Assembly: GCA_039881145.1 (NCBI GenBank)
Contig: JAYKKI010000009.1
Coordinates: forward strand, 12,340,001 to 12,404,000
Source: Druceiella hillmani
Taxonomy: Eukaryota; Arthropoda; Insecta; Lepidoptera; Hepialidae
DNA: 64,000 nucleotides
Direction of reading: 5' to 3'
The notes under the pieces: generated by a model
Seen by the model: only the letters and a program-made list of their open reading frames with translations
Told to the model about the DNA's origin: nothing
Databases searched by the model: none
Part shown: piece after piece, positions 12,351-25,767 of the stretch
How positions within the stretch are numbered: position 1 is the stretch's first letter
How the letters are laid out: the number at the start of each line of letters is the position of its first letter
Position numbers and translations under genes: made by a program

Positions 12351-13595
12351 ATAACATATATGGGTTGACAAGTGAGATGAAGGAGATGATATATTGCCAA
12401 TTTCTTGTCGTATGCGTGCATTCGTGGTCAAAGTCAATTAATAATTTAGTCGATTGCTAAATTTCTTTGTGTTCAGTTGTGTGGCGTCCTCGCACCCCGT
12501 TGTCGAAGTTCGTGACAGGCTAAGCGAAATATTTGGCATCCAGTCAACATTCACCAGACATCACCCCATTGTACTTATTCGTGTGGGAACTTACTAAAAA
12601 CTTGTGACATTGAAATATAGATGCGTGCGTGTATTATCCCTGCTCTGATAAAAGTATTAATAACTAAGTCATTTCTTTATTGAATAGAATCTAAGATTAA
12701 GCAAAAAAATGTGTGCAAAACTGTATTGAAAATAGGAGGCGACATGTTGAAAATGATCGCAGACACCTCTATAAATGTGTGGGTATGTTTACATGTATAT
12801 ATCCATAGGACTATAAGGGAGACATTCACTTTATAAAATACACTAAAGCAAAAACAACGACCTAACGACTAACGGCGCCTCAGTGCATTTTCTTCTTCCT
12901 TATCGCGACATTCCCCGCTTTTCTATTTTGTTTCATCGAAGCGAAAATTGTCGGACTGCATTGATATTTGGAGACAAAATTTAATATTGATTTACATTTA
13001 AATAGCAGGACGCGAATAAAATTCTGCGAATAAAACTAATAAAATGTGCGAGCGGCTCGCGGACGAATTTTAAATCTATTTACCCGGCCGCTACTAAAAT
13101 GGTCAGTTCATTCAGCTGTTACTCGTCGATGAAACTATAGTTCCCGTAATTAACTATTGTTGATTTTTTCATTATGTCTGAAGGTTTATTATTACCAGAA
13201 AGCATGCATTTACGATTACCACTTCGAACTTATCGTTATATTTTCTTTATCAAATTATTTAATTGAAGGGTATACAACATTACTCACTTGAAAGAAATAG
13301 AACGTAATTTTTAAATAGTTTTACAAAAATATCATTCCGTATTTCCGTACATCCATGTTTGTTCCGGGTAATTATGTCGTTTGCTTTTAATACAATTTCT
13401 TGCCGATCCTTTATGGCGAACTACTTTACATAACAATTTATTTCGAAATTCGATTTTTTAATAACAAAGACTAAAATGGACTAAGCAGTAAAATTTAAAT
13501 GTTATCCAATTTTATCTCAAACCGATTATTTGTCAAATTAAGGTTCATAGTTCCTCCTCGTTTTTTCTACACTTGCACTGCTTTTTAAAATTTCC
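12351..13595. other. Spacer between the inverted-repeat arms
   Basis: Not repeated in inverted form. It contains copy A of a dispersed repeat (12857-13020) and a GC-richer patch (13040-13150) with CGGCTCGCGG and CCCGGCCGC. No long frame is open, and there is no similarity to the transposases elsewhere in the window. Confidence 0.55.
12857..13020 (+). repeat. Dispersed repeat family R1, copy A
   Basis: Shares with copies B-D a chain of words in order: CTAACGAC, CGCGACATTCC, TTCTATTTTGTTTC, then CATTGATATT and ATTTACATTTA. The family has no coding potential and no visible tRNA-like promoter boxes or poly-A tail, so I cannot class it as a SINE or a MITE. Confidence 0.6.
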
Positions 13596-15665
13596 ATCCA
13601 ATAAAAACGTGTTTGTCTTATTCTTTCTCACTGTTTGTTTCTATCCAAGTATGTAATAGCAAAAAGTTGTAAAGATCTGTTCTGGAAATATTCTTTATTC
13701 AATTCATTTTAAAAACAAACCCTTAATACTAGTTGTAACAAACAAAATCATCAATCTGTATACATTATTACTGCCTGCGAAATAAAATATAAAGGCCGAA
13801 CATAATCTTCCTAAAGTTTCATACATTAAGAAGATTGTATTAGTTAGGTAAAGCAGATATATTCGATACCAACGAAGACCTCTTACCTTTTTCGGGTTAG
13901 GTTAGGTTTAGGATTTTAGTTTACGAAAGAATAGGTCAAACGGTAATACTCATTCTTATCACTATATTACCGAATCAAAATTTTCACAAAAAAATGCTTA
14001 AAGTTTTTGTTACTACAGTGAGATTAATTGATTCACGTCTAAATTTGAAAGCAGAAATGTAATTGTGATATGAAATAAACTAGTATTAAACATATTTTAT
14101 TAATACTAGTGGTTTTCGAAAAAAAAATTATTGTTAAATTGCTCATAATGTAAATATGACTTATTAAACGACTTACTTTGGGTATAAGAAAAGTAAATAC
14201 AGCTAAATAAATATTTACCTATAATATGGAACTCCAAATATGTCCTACTTACACATGGTCATTTTGTTTTAATATCTCTATTAAACATAGGTATATGCTA
14301 GGTGAGAATAGCGTCTAAAATTGAAGTGCTTTTCTGTCTTTCACTCGGTGTATCTTATTGATCTTTTAACTGATATACAACGGGGCAATACGTTATATAA
14401 TACCAAATTTTAAATACATTTTCAAGCGCTGTTAACCTGACAGTCAATTTTGTATTTCATGTAACACGTATTTATAAAAATTACATTAGAAATTTACTGT
14501 GAATTAACTGCCATCAAGAAGGGTTTAAATAATTTTCCAATTTTAAATAGTAACCGTATTGAATTTTGTGACCATTTTTAGAATCCCCTGAAACGCATAT
14601 AAGTTTTTCACAATTTTCTTCTGGATACGAATAAATTGAGCTAATTTTGTTTTTCCTGCAGCATGTGAAAATTTTAAATCTTTAAATTTTCAATTCTCTT
14701 CGGAAGGAATTGATCACATTATTCAACCCATAATTACGCCCACATATGAAAGTAAGTTCTAATATATTCCGCGGGTTGTTAACTTGTGTGACTTTAAAAT
14801 TAATAGAGAAACTATGCAAATAATAACCCAACTGATGCTTTGTTTATTTATATTAAATATATTAACACACCGAAACCATTTTCTATTCCCTAACAAAAAT
14901 AAAAATTGCGCTGCTGCAAACCAATAGATAAGACATTTATATATAACTGCGTCATCTAAAGTTATGTGAATTCACAACAATTAATTTATTATAATCGCAC
15001 AAAAGTTATTATCATAATGATAAACAGAAACATAAATTTAACAGTAATTATTAATTAATAATTTGTCTATCACAAAATTCATGTGTTTTAAAAAGAATTT
15101 GTACAATTAATACAAAAAACAATGAAAAAAAATATTTCCCTTATTAATAGTGGAAGTTCATTTTCTGCAAGGATATAAATTTACAATGAACAAGTGCAAA
15201 AGAATTTAATTGCCGTCGGTGTTTCCAATGATGACAATATTTAACAAATGAAGAATAACGTAAATTGCACCTGACAGTACCCCTAATGAAATATTTACTG
15301 ATATTCTAGGTTTTGATGGGAAGCTTCCAATAAAATTATCTGAGAAAAACAGGAAACTTATTAGTAAAGAAAAATAAAATAAGGAGGGAAGTCAAAAAGT
15401 CGATTTGAAGATTGTCTATAAATTTTGTTTAGGGGTACATTTTTCTTCCAAGGGCGTACAAAAATATTCACCTTATAAAGGCTTTAATTTGATATTTACT
15501 TTCATTTATTTATTGCGATTAATTCTTGAGAATAACGTCTCTTTTATAAATGCAAACATTTGTAAATCGATATAAAAACTTCGTAACTTCAAGAAGCAAA
15601 AAAGTAAAGAGATAATATATGCGTTATGAAGAGTTAAATAATTATTATACTTTGAAATAATTTTA
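13596..15665 (-). repeat. Right arm of large inverted repeat
   Basis: Reverse complement of the left arm, ending with the GCTTCTTGAAGTTACGA match near 15585-15600. Near 13894-13912 it carries a short telomere-like run, GGTTAGGTTAGGTTTAGG, absent from the left arm. Confidence 0.8.
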
Positions 15666-16165
15666 AATACGAACTGAAATAATTTAATTTTCTTGAACAT
15701 AATTCAATTTGGATTATTCATTATTCATTACTATGCACACGGGTGTTTTTCTTTTTTATATTTATTTTAAAGATAAAATTTAAAAAAGTTGTGTAACATA
15801 AGTACTATAAAATAAGTCTTACTTATATACTAGTAACACATATTCTAAGCTACTTATAAGTAGACTGGTGCTATATGTAGTTGGTACTATTGTGTAAGGC
15901 AAAACAGTCTTTCGAATATTCTTCAAACATTTAGTTTTCAATGCCTAAATCAAAGTACATAGTAGGCAAAGCAAAGCCAAGTATATGGTAAGTGTTAATT
16001 GGGTTTAAGAGCTAGAGACAAGATGATGGAGGGAAACAAAACAAAGCAACTGCAATGTGTCAAGATAAAAACGACGTAGTTTTTAGACTTAATTTGATAA
16101 TTATAGAAAAAAAGTTTGTGGGTGGCTTTGCTGCTAAAACACGCTATTTCTAATATAATTTATAC

Positions 16166-16167
<2 letters not shown>
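15666..16167. other. AT-rich DNA, nothing recognised
   Basis: No frames, tandem structure or element ends. Confidence 0.45.
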
Positions 16168-16215
<48 letters not shown>

Positions 16216-16216
16216 A
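16168..16216. repeat. (TA)n microsatellite
   Basis: Pure TA array ending in TATGTATA. Confidence 0.95.
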
Positions 16217-17056
16217 ATTAAAATTGTACAGTTCTTTCACAATTATACGTCGATTTATATTTATTAACACCACTAATATACAGAAATAGGCTGTCGCATT
16301 TATGACTCTATGAAATAGTCTTGAATACATTCTCCCCGTCTCCTTTATTCTTTTATTGCTCTTTGAAATATTTTAAATACTTTCTCAAATGTTTGTAAAG
16401 TTATAAACTCAAATGTTAAAAAGTATGTAGGAAGTATCTATCTATTATGGTCAATACAAAATAATTCGTTTTAGAAAAAAGAGAAACAAGTTTTCGTTTA
16501 CACGATATTTTATTAAAAATGTTTTGACACTATCTAAAAATGTCGTTTCGTGAATAATCCAGGGTCGAATGTACTTTAATTTTGATTTAATCTAAAAAAA
16601 ATCATCGCAAATTTTTTAAGATTTAACTACTTGTTTGTTTTAAACATATAAATTTTATTCAAAATGTTTTGGTATAAACATAGTCACTCTTAGTAAAGAT
16701 AATTGAAGTGAAAAAGAAAATTGAACATTTACCACGAAATTGTGAACAAAAAAAATTAAGAGTATGCGTTGTTACAACACGTGTCTCTTAAAAGCAACAC
16801 AAATATTATAGAGAAACATACAACTTGATACAAAACTATGTACGCGAATTCTCTAAACTTCATTTGAAATACCCAGTTCTGCAATAATTAAATAATACAA
16901 GAATTTGCAGTTATGAGCAGTAACGTTATAAAAAGATTTGCATGTATAATTATGTATGTCCAATATTGTGAAAGATCTACGGAATCGATACTAAAAAAGG
17001 TTAAAATTTAAACGATGTTTATGTGTGCATGTGTTTGCGCACGCACGCGCATACAC
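16217..17056. other. AT-rich DNA, nothing recognised
   Basis: No features can be supported beyond a short CG/CA-rich run leading into the next microsatellite. Confidence 0.45.
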
Positions 17057-17139
17057 CCATATATATATGGTATATATATACATATACATATACACACACA
17101 CACACATATATATATATATACATATATATGTATAAATAT

Positions 17140-17185
<46 letters not shown>
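17057..17185. repeat. Compound (TA)n/(CA)n microsatellite
   Basis: Alternating TA and CA blocks. Overlapping frames here read Tyr/Ile/Thr/His and are repeat artefacts. Confidence 0.95.
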
Positions 17186-17187
<2 letters not shown>

Positions 17188-17234
17188 TTTCGTGCTAGTA
17201 GATTAGAGATTGAAACGTTTATTTTATTTAATGA

Positions 17235-17424
17235 AACGATTCCTAACGACGAGCGGCACCATACTGTTGTCTGTTGTTTTCCTCATCGTGATATTCCTTT
17301 CATTTCTATTTTGTTCCAACGACGGAGCAGAATAACAGAGAAGTTGTCACATTGCAGCAATATTGAAATAACGACAAAAATCCGTATCGATTTGCATTTA
17401 TATAAACGGGTGTAAACGAATACG
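17235..17424 (+). repeat. Dispersed repeat family R1, copy B
   Basis: Words shared with copy A: CCTAACGAC, TCATCGTGATATTCC, TTTCTATTTTGTTCC. It continues with ATTGCAGCAATATTGAAATAA, ATTTGCATTTATATAAAC and GGGTGTAAACGAA. It follows a TA microsatellite, suggesting the family may end in or recruit such arrays. Confidence 0.65.
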
Positions 17425-18187
17425 AAAACAATTAGCATTTGGTTGGCTCTGAAACTAATTTCGTTCGTGTTACCAGGTCATTCTGGCATTTAGTAGTGAC
17501 GGTGATTTATTATCTCCTGTAGGGTAGAAAGGAACCTCTTCTGTTATAAATTTAGGAGAGTAGAATTATCTTCTTGGTATTATATTCAATAAAGTAAAGT
17601 ATGTTTCAAACTAAATATTTCGAAGGGGGTTACATCGTTTACTGTATAAATTTATATGTAAGTCCGATAGAGTATAAGCTATTTAGAAAAATTTTATTCC
17701 ATCGTCACGTACAAAGCGACCTTTATTATATTTATTTAATTTAGCTGTATAATTTAAGTGAGAAATTATAAAAGTTTATTGAGTTGTCTAAAAATAAATA
17801 AAAATTATAATGAAAAGAAAATAGTTATAATGTGAGAAGATAACTGATGAATATCTTTATACATACTTTTAGGTTTCCTAATCAAATAAAATATTTATAA
17901 AAACGCCTCATTTGTTTGTCCGCACTCACTGATTTTTCCAGTAGTTTCCAGTTTAAATTCGGTTATGAAGAAATTTACAAGAAAGCATAGTCCTCTAGAA
18001 GCCGAACTTAGGTTTGAACATGAGTTCGACTTCATATTTGACATATTTCTTTTAATTTGAATAACAGAAATTTTTTGAAATATTGAATGACGAATCAAGT
18101 ATCCTAATTATATCGTATTACACTGCGGAAAAGATTTTATTAACGCGATAATGAAATAATTGCCCTATTAATCTCTCTCTCTCACTA
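17425..18187. other. AT-rich DNA, nothing recognised
   Basis: A 67-codon minus-strand frame at 17895-18098 has no recognisable domain and is probably chance. Confidence 0.45.
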
Positions 18188-19839
<1,652 letters not shown>

Positions 19840-20005
19840 ACTTCATATAGTCCTTATTTTCATGGTGATATTATTTTCTTTTCTTCATCATTGAAATAAG
19901 CATAATTTTAGAGAAATTATAAAATTGCATCAATATTTAAATGAAGAGAAACATCAGTTTTGATTCGCATTTGTGTCAACGGGTGTGAACCAACTTTTGA
20001 CAGCG
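19840..20005 (+). repeat. Dispersed repeat family R1, copy C
   Basis: Shares TTTTCATGGTGATATT, AAAATTGCATCAATATT, GATTCGCATTTGTGTCAAC and GGGTGTGAAC with the other copies. Confidence 0.6.
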
Positions 20006-20434
20006 TGCGAACGCTCAGTTATTCATAAAATCTGTAATAAACTTTGGCTTTGGGTGTACTGTAATTACCGTTTTATTTACAGTTTTATTTTATAAAATGT
20101 TAAAATTCAGAGTTATGTTTATCTACAATATACAATTTTAAATTTTTTGCAGAGCCCAGTGATACCGTGATTCCATAATTATCTTTTACTAGAGGGAGTG
20201 TTAGACCTTAAGTGGATTTTATGTAGAAAACGGTAAGTGTGATAATAATTACATATCTATAAATAGTGTTTTTCCTCATCACCGTTAATTCCTAAGCAAT
20301 ATATTGAACCTTTTATACCTCGAGAAAGGACGATCAAGTTTCATATTTACTTAGCAACAAGCAACAATATCCATTTTTTGAAAACCAACTCCTAAGAATT
20401 CATTTAAAATTAAAACAATATTTAACATGGAGAA

Positions 20435-20436
<2 letters not shown>
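20006..20436. other. AT-rich DNA, nothing recognised
   Basis: No feature supported. Confidence 0.45.

Positions 20437-20531
<95 letters not shown>
20437..20531. repeat. (TA)n microsatellite
   Basis: TA array with single TATGTATA and TACATATA interruptions. Confidence 0.95.
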
Positions 20532-20533
<2 letters not shown>

Positions 20534-20973
20534 CTTTATACTCCATACCGACGCAAACATTCATTTAATCACTTATTAACTTGTTAACCAGCTTATTAAC
20601 TATTCATGTTCATCATAAATATACGTTTTAAGAGCTGTAATTGAAGCTATCAACGTTCAACTTAGTCAACAAAACTGGATGATGCTAATTTACTTACTCA
20701 ACAGACTCATTCCCTACGTTCTTCATAACGTTGAGTGAAGATATTTATTTGTAATGTTTATTAGAGTTTCATTTGATTAGTAAATTTTAGTACATATTAT
20801 GCGTGTGCGTGTGTATACGTGCGGCTGCGCGTGCGAGAATGAGAGATTTTTTGAACTATTATTTTTAGAATTACTTTTACAAATGTTAACACTTCAGTAA
20901 GAAAACTTCTATATATTTAAAATTAGTAGAAAACATGGTTAATTAGGTTGAGGTGTCCTCTTTGATTCTGTAT

Positions 20974-21173
20974 CTATGGGCAACTGAGCGTACATCCTCT
21001 TGCTATCTGCCAACGCAAAATATTGGAAAGCATCTTTCCAGCAGGCTTAGAATATTCTAATTCTCTGATCTGAAGTTCACAAAGCGATTTTAATCTAATT
21101 GGAGCTACATATGATGCCCAAACACATGAGTTCACGATCTCAAACAGACCACAGTATACACAATAATTACAAG
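20974..21173 (-). CDS. Possible terminal exon of an unrecognised gene
   Basis: The minus strand reads an open stretch of 65 codons to a TAG, in sequence clearly more balanced in base composition than its flanks. It is preceded by a plausible splice acceptor: CTAAT, then a T-rich tract ending in GAG at 21174-21176. The peptide begins CNYCVYCGLFEIVNSC and contains PIRLKSLCELQIRELE and KMLSNILRWQIARGC, ending in TLSCP. PIRLKSLCELQIR loosely recalls the P-SL-x-LC-xx-IR core of SOCS boxes, but the LPLP half is missing, so that is a weak guess. The frame has no Met start of its own, no upstream exon was found, and it may be a decayed or chance frame. Confidence 0.3.
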
Positions 21174-21179
21174 CTCAAA

Positions 21180-22403
21180 AACAATTAGGATACGCTGTTC
21201 CGCTATCCAGTTAAGAGTTTAACTTGTGTTTTTATTTGATTGAATCAGTCTGGTATTGCTATTTTATTGTGTTGTCATTAGAACTACATCTCTTAAGTTA
21301 AATATCATCAGATATAACAATTTGTTTTTTAAATTCCATTACATATTTAGTTACAGGTCGATCTAATGAAAACGTGCTAAAATACATTTTGGGTTCAGAG
21401 ATGAGTAACAGACTTATCTCACTAATTCCTTCAAAAACATCTTAAAATGACAAATTACATAATAACAAAAAAGGCGTTTATAGAAGGATACAAGACATAA
21501 GTGAAACTCAGTCCCAACAAAGGTATTCCTGTGAATAATCTTTTCTCACGTCCCTTCTTGTCATCAGATTTTTATTTAGCTTTTCCTTTTAATTATTACA
21601 TTGGTCACTTTCCATCACGTTTTCTTAATGAATATCCTTGATGTTTTATTTCCTTTGGTATATTCTAACTTAAGAAATTAAAATGAAAATTCAAAAGGAG
21701 GAAAGATCAAGTGGCAGAAGTGTTATATACATTACAAGAAAGAGACAGAAACAATTGAAGATGCAATGGAACTCCCGACTGGTCACGGTATATCATGACA
21801 CTCGGCCCTGTCACTCTTGCCAGTTTACTTCCGTATAATACAGTTTTATACTAACGTAGATTGAAAATTTCGGGTGTCAAAAAGATAAAAGGCGTTTAAT
21901 ATTAACGAAGAACATATTTGAAAACCTTGCTTATCAAATTGACTTTCAAGCTTGCATATTGCACTCTCTAACGTATAAAATGCTTTCGAAATAAAGGTAA
22001 GCATAATCTCCCACTAGTTAGTCTACAGGTCACCAACAATCGAAATGAGATGAGATGAGATCTAAATGAGTCCGCAAAGCTAATTCACTAAATAAAAATC
22101 GTTGGAAATAAATAAAGAAACACACAGATAGCAGACACTGCTAAGATATATTCGTAATTAGGTATGGGTGCAGAAATATAATGATAATATGAAATAGGAG
22201 AGCAACATAAATATTTACGTTTTATTTACAAAGAACAAACAAATGAGAAAAGGTAAAATAAGATCTGAATATTAAATGCGTACGCTTGTCTATACGCATG
22301 CATCAGTCTGTTAGTACAGTCGCATTGCTAAAAATGCTTGAACATATTCCAATGTATGTATCATTGGAGGTATATCTAAGATCAGTTATATCTATGATAC
22401 ATT

Positions 22404-22404
<1 letters not shown>
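21180..22404. other. Non-coding DNA, nothing recognised
   Basis: Some patches are less AT-rich (near 21700-21830), without open frames or repeats. Confidence 0.4.

Positions 22405-22437
<33 letters not shown>
22405..22437. repeat. (TA)n microsatellite
   Basis: Short pure TA array. Confidence 0.95.
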
Positions 22438-22440
<3 letters not shown>

Positions 22441-24134
22441 GACCTTTTACTCTTGATTTACGGTTAATTCCTGTCAACCATAAAAGTAGAGTGGAAAAGA
22501 TTGTTTGCGTAGTGAAAATTTTATTAGATTTTCCAAAGTCAAAACTGTAAAAGCAATTTTTATTGAATTCAAGTTGGTACACATGGCAAGCAGTTGTTTT
22601 AGTGTTTGACGAAGCGATCTTATGTTTTAATAGGTACAAAATTTTGTAAACTCCGAAGATGGCGTAATTTTGGTACATACATGATGATTAAAATAATTTT
22701 CTCGAGGCGGTCAATTAATATATTTATTGTTTATAATGCTTTCTTGGCGCTACTTAATTCACAAAGAAGACGAAAGTGGTCATAGTATTAAAGCCGGAAG
22801 CTGGATATCGACCGCAGGATACATTTTTGGAATATAATACTTTGATGACAACGGGAAAAGAATGATGATCATCAACGTAAAAATTCGCAAAGGTGTAAGG
22901 TCACCAGTGTTCAGGACGTGTTGATTATTGTAAACGAAGTATTCTAATTTCACCTTACTTTTAAACGTTTATCGGCTGAATGATTTTATAATTCGGTTCA
23001 TGGAAAATAGTCTTTCCATATCAATAAGCACATTACCTATATATATATTCATGATAATTACCACATCTCGATATTTCCTGCATTATTGTGACTTCCTGAA
23101 CGAGTGTTTTTTTGTATATCGTATCTTATCAGCAAACGCAATTTAAAAATGATTCAATTCAAATTCTATTTACATGAACAATTTTTATCTGTCTTAAACC
23201 ATTGTGTACCTAAGTAGTACCGAAAACCCAGAACTAATATTTTTCTGGGTCAAGAAAATATAAGTCGGCATAGGGAATTCGGAATAATTCTTATTCGGTT
23301 TCGAGATATGGACTTACAAAATTATTTGATTTTGGATTTCATTGATAAACCATCAAATCTTATTAACCACTTACAAAACACTGATCTACGTGTCTTAAAA
23401 TTTGGAACATAGGTAGTGATATATATGTCCATAATTTTTTACAACTTCTTATACTTAGTAGTAGTTAAATGAAGTTAATATTTGTTTTGATAATTTTATT
23501 TTATCCTTTTACAATTGTTATTTAGAAATTTCATACTGAACAATAATTATGCGAAATGTTCATAGTGAACAGTCTGAATATATTTATCTTAATGAGCGAT
23601 TTTCAATTTCATGTTGGCACTGGCAATTCGGTATTTTGCGAGTTAAAGAAATAATAGTGAAACTCTATTTAACAAAAGCCCTTTGTCCTTTACAAGACCT
23701 TTACCGTCAATTATTATTCAAAATTATATACAGGTTATTATAGACAGGATTATAATTTACAAACAAATTATAATTATATGCTCGTAATAATACTCATAAT
23801 GTTATATGTTTAGATGTAATTTTAAAATACGATTTGTATTTTTGCATGTAACGTTTCAAAACTTCCTACATGTCACATTTGGAAAATTATGTTCACAGTA
23901 CCTTATTGTAATATTTAAACAAAAAAACTTTCGGTTTCTTTGAAAATTCAAAGTTTATTAAAACTTAACAATAAACGGCGATCACTCATTTTAATTGCGC
24001 TTGTATTTTAATGTTGTATAAAACTGTACGAAAAGTTTGGCACATAACCGTGTGTAAAAATGTAATTAACCTTGGAATCGCAGATCACGTTTTGTTGTTT
24101 ATGACGAAAAAAATAAGCGGATTCGAAAAGACAG
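22438..24134. other. Non-coding DNA
   Basis: A patch at 22740-22930 is GC-richer and free of long frames. Otherwise nothing is recognised. Confidence 0.4.
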
Positions 24135-24275
24135 AATGCAGGTTTTTTTTCTATTTTATCTCTATTTTCATTTTGTTTCGACAGAGTAAAGTAGAAGGAA
24201 AATCTTCATATAGAAGCAGTATTGAAATAAAGACAGATATTGCATTGATTTACGTTTTTATAAAAAACTGCGAAA
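24135..24275 (+). repeat. Dispersed repeat family R1, copy D
   Basis: Shares TTTTCATTTTGTTTCGACAG, AGCAGTATTGAAATAAAGAC and CATTGATTTACGTTTTTATA with copies A-C. A 98-codon frame running through it is explained by this repeat and is not conserved in the other copies. Confidence 0.6.
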
Positions 24276-25129
24276 AGAGGGTGACGTCCATATTTATTAG
24301 CTCGTAGACGGGCGTGTGCCTCCAGCAACAGTTTATTCTTTATAACACAATGCAGCAGCGTCTCATTATTTTTACATTTATTATCGTTTTGTTAACGTTA
24401 TTTGGATAAAAATATAGAAAGAATCTAAATAATTTGAGTAAAATTGATGAAAAACTAAGTGTACAAAAATTAAGCTTTGGAAGATATTGTAAAATATTAA
24501 AAATTACCAAAATTGTGTTCTTCGTGCCAAATATAATGCTACGTTATACAACTGCCAAATTTTCGCAAAAAGCTTTTTTAGAACCAAATCAAACGTATAC
24601 TGCGTAGTTGAAACTTCCAATTTGACTCAATTTCAACCTTTTTAATACTAGTATTAAATACAATTTGCCTATGATGAGTAAAAACACATTCATTGAAATA
24701 AGCTTTTAATATTTATCATAAACTTTAACTTCCTAGTTTACCTATCAGTTTAGTATCTTTAAGAATTCAGTTGATAATTATTCGATTCAATTTAATTCAC
24801 AAAATTTAGTTGATAATGGTTGAATATATGTTTTTACTAGAACTGAATAAACAATATTTTAAAAATATATTTAGAAATATTCGTTTTGCTTTGATATTTA
24901 TCTTTCCTTAAAGATTATAACAAAACTAATAGCAACATTTGCAATGTAATACTGTACGCCTTAAGTCGTGAATATAAACAATATTTCTTAGTAAGATAAA
25001 AAGCGAGTGAATAATTCAAAAGGTATTCCCGTCATAATACCACGTTAATTGTCACTACCTACAGGGAAGTAGAAAAGCTCTTAATTGGATATACCGAAAA
25101 TTCCTTTTTTATATTTCAAATAAAATATT
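24276..25129. other. AT-rich DNA, nothing recognised
   Basis: No feature supported. Confidence 0.45.
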
Positions 25130-25420
25130 TTATGAATGTAAAGTTCGATTAACCTAGGGCGGCTGCGCAATGACAATGATCAGTTTTAACGAAACGTAAC
25201 GTTGGGCGCCGCCCATTTCATTTACCGGAATATAAATCCTTTTTCCACCATCGTACTGAAAAAAACCCCAACGTTATTACCCGACGGGCGTCGAACGCCT
25301 TCAAAATGGTCGACCAAGGTGAACACAAATTTGGACTCATTATGCCTTACTTTGGAAATCATAGACTTAAAATAATATCTTCTTCTAGTAACGAGAGCGA
25401 ATATCAACGGCAAAGGTATA
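25130..25420. other. GC-richer island, unrecognised
   Basis: Contains GGGCGCCGCCC and several CG dinucleotides in an AT-rich context. Moderately open frames exist on both strands (about 63 codons on the minus strand), but none resembles a known family. Confidence 0.3.
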
Positions 25421-25724
25421 ATGTATTGTATTGAGAGTATATGTTATTGAGAGTTAAAACTATTTGATTCAGTAGTTATTATCAATTGACAAACTGGTTG
25501 GTGCGTTTATACATCATAATGTATATAGCTACAGCAAGTAAACATGAAAAGAAAATTCTCATAGTGTTCGTTCCTTTTTTAAGTTTCCGTTGTTAAACGC
25601 GGAACGTTAAACAACACTCTTCTTCACTGATCAGTAAAACTTATAGAGTACTTGCGGTCGCCCTATAATCTTTAAAGTTGATACAATGAGAGGTCTTATA
25701 TCAATAGCATAGACAAAAATCCAA

Positions 25725-25767
25725 AAATCAATGATTTGTAATTAATTAAATTACAAATCATTGATTT
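25725..25767. repeat. Perfect 19-bp inverted repeat
   Basis: AAATCAATGATTTGTAATT at 25725-25743 is exactly complementary to 25749-25767, with a 5-nt loop. Confidence 0.9.

Larger units (their letters stand above)
10370..15665. mobile_element. 5.3-kb large inverted repeat, possible long-TIR element
   Basis: Two arms of about 2 kb lie in opposite orientation around a spacer of about 1.2 kb. By eye the arms agree at roughly three quarters or more of positions along their whole length, with small gaps. No transposase is encoded in arms or spacer. Possible origins are a non-autonomous foldback or long-TIR DNA transposon, or an inverted segmental duplication. I could not define target-site duplications or exact ends. 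A transcript across it could fold into a long imperfect double-stranded RNA. Confidence 0.75.

Noticed and set aside
17023..17415. 130-codon plus-strand frame
   Set aside because: The first half is TA/CA microsatellite and the second half is dispersed repeat copy B.
24011..24307. 98-codon plus-strand frame
   Set aside because: It runs through dispersed repeat copy D; the other copies do not keep the frame open.
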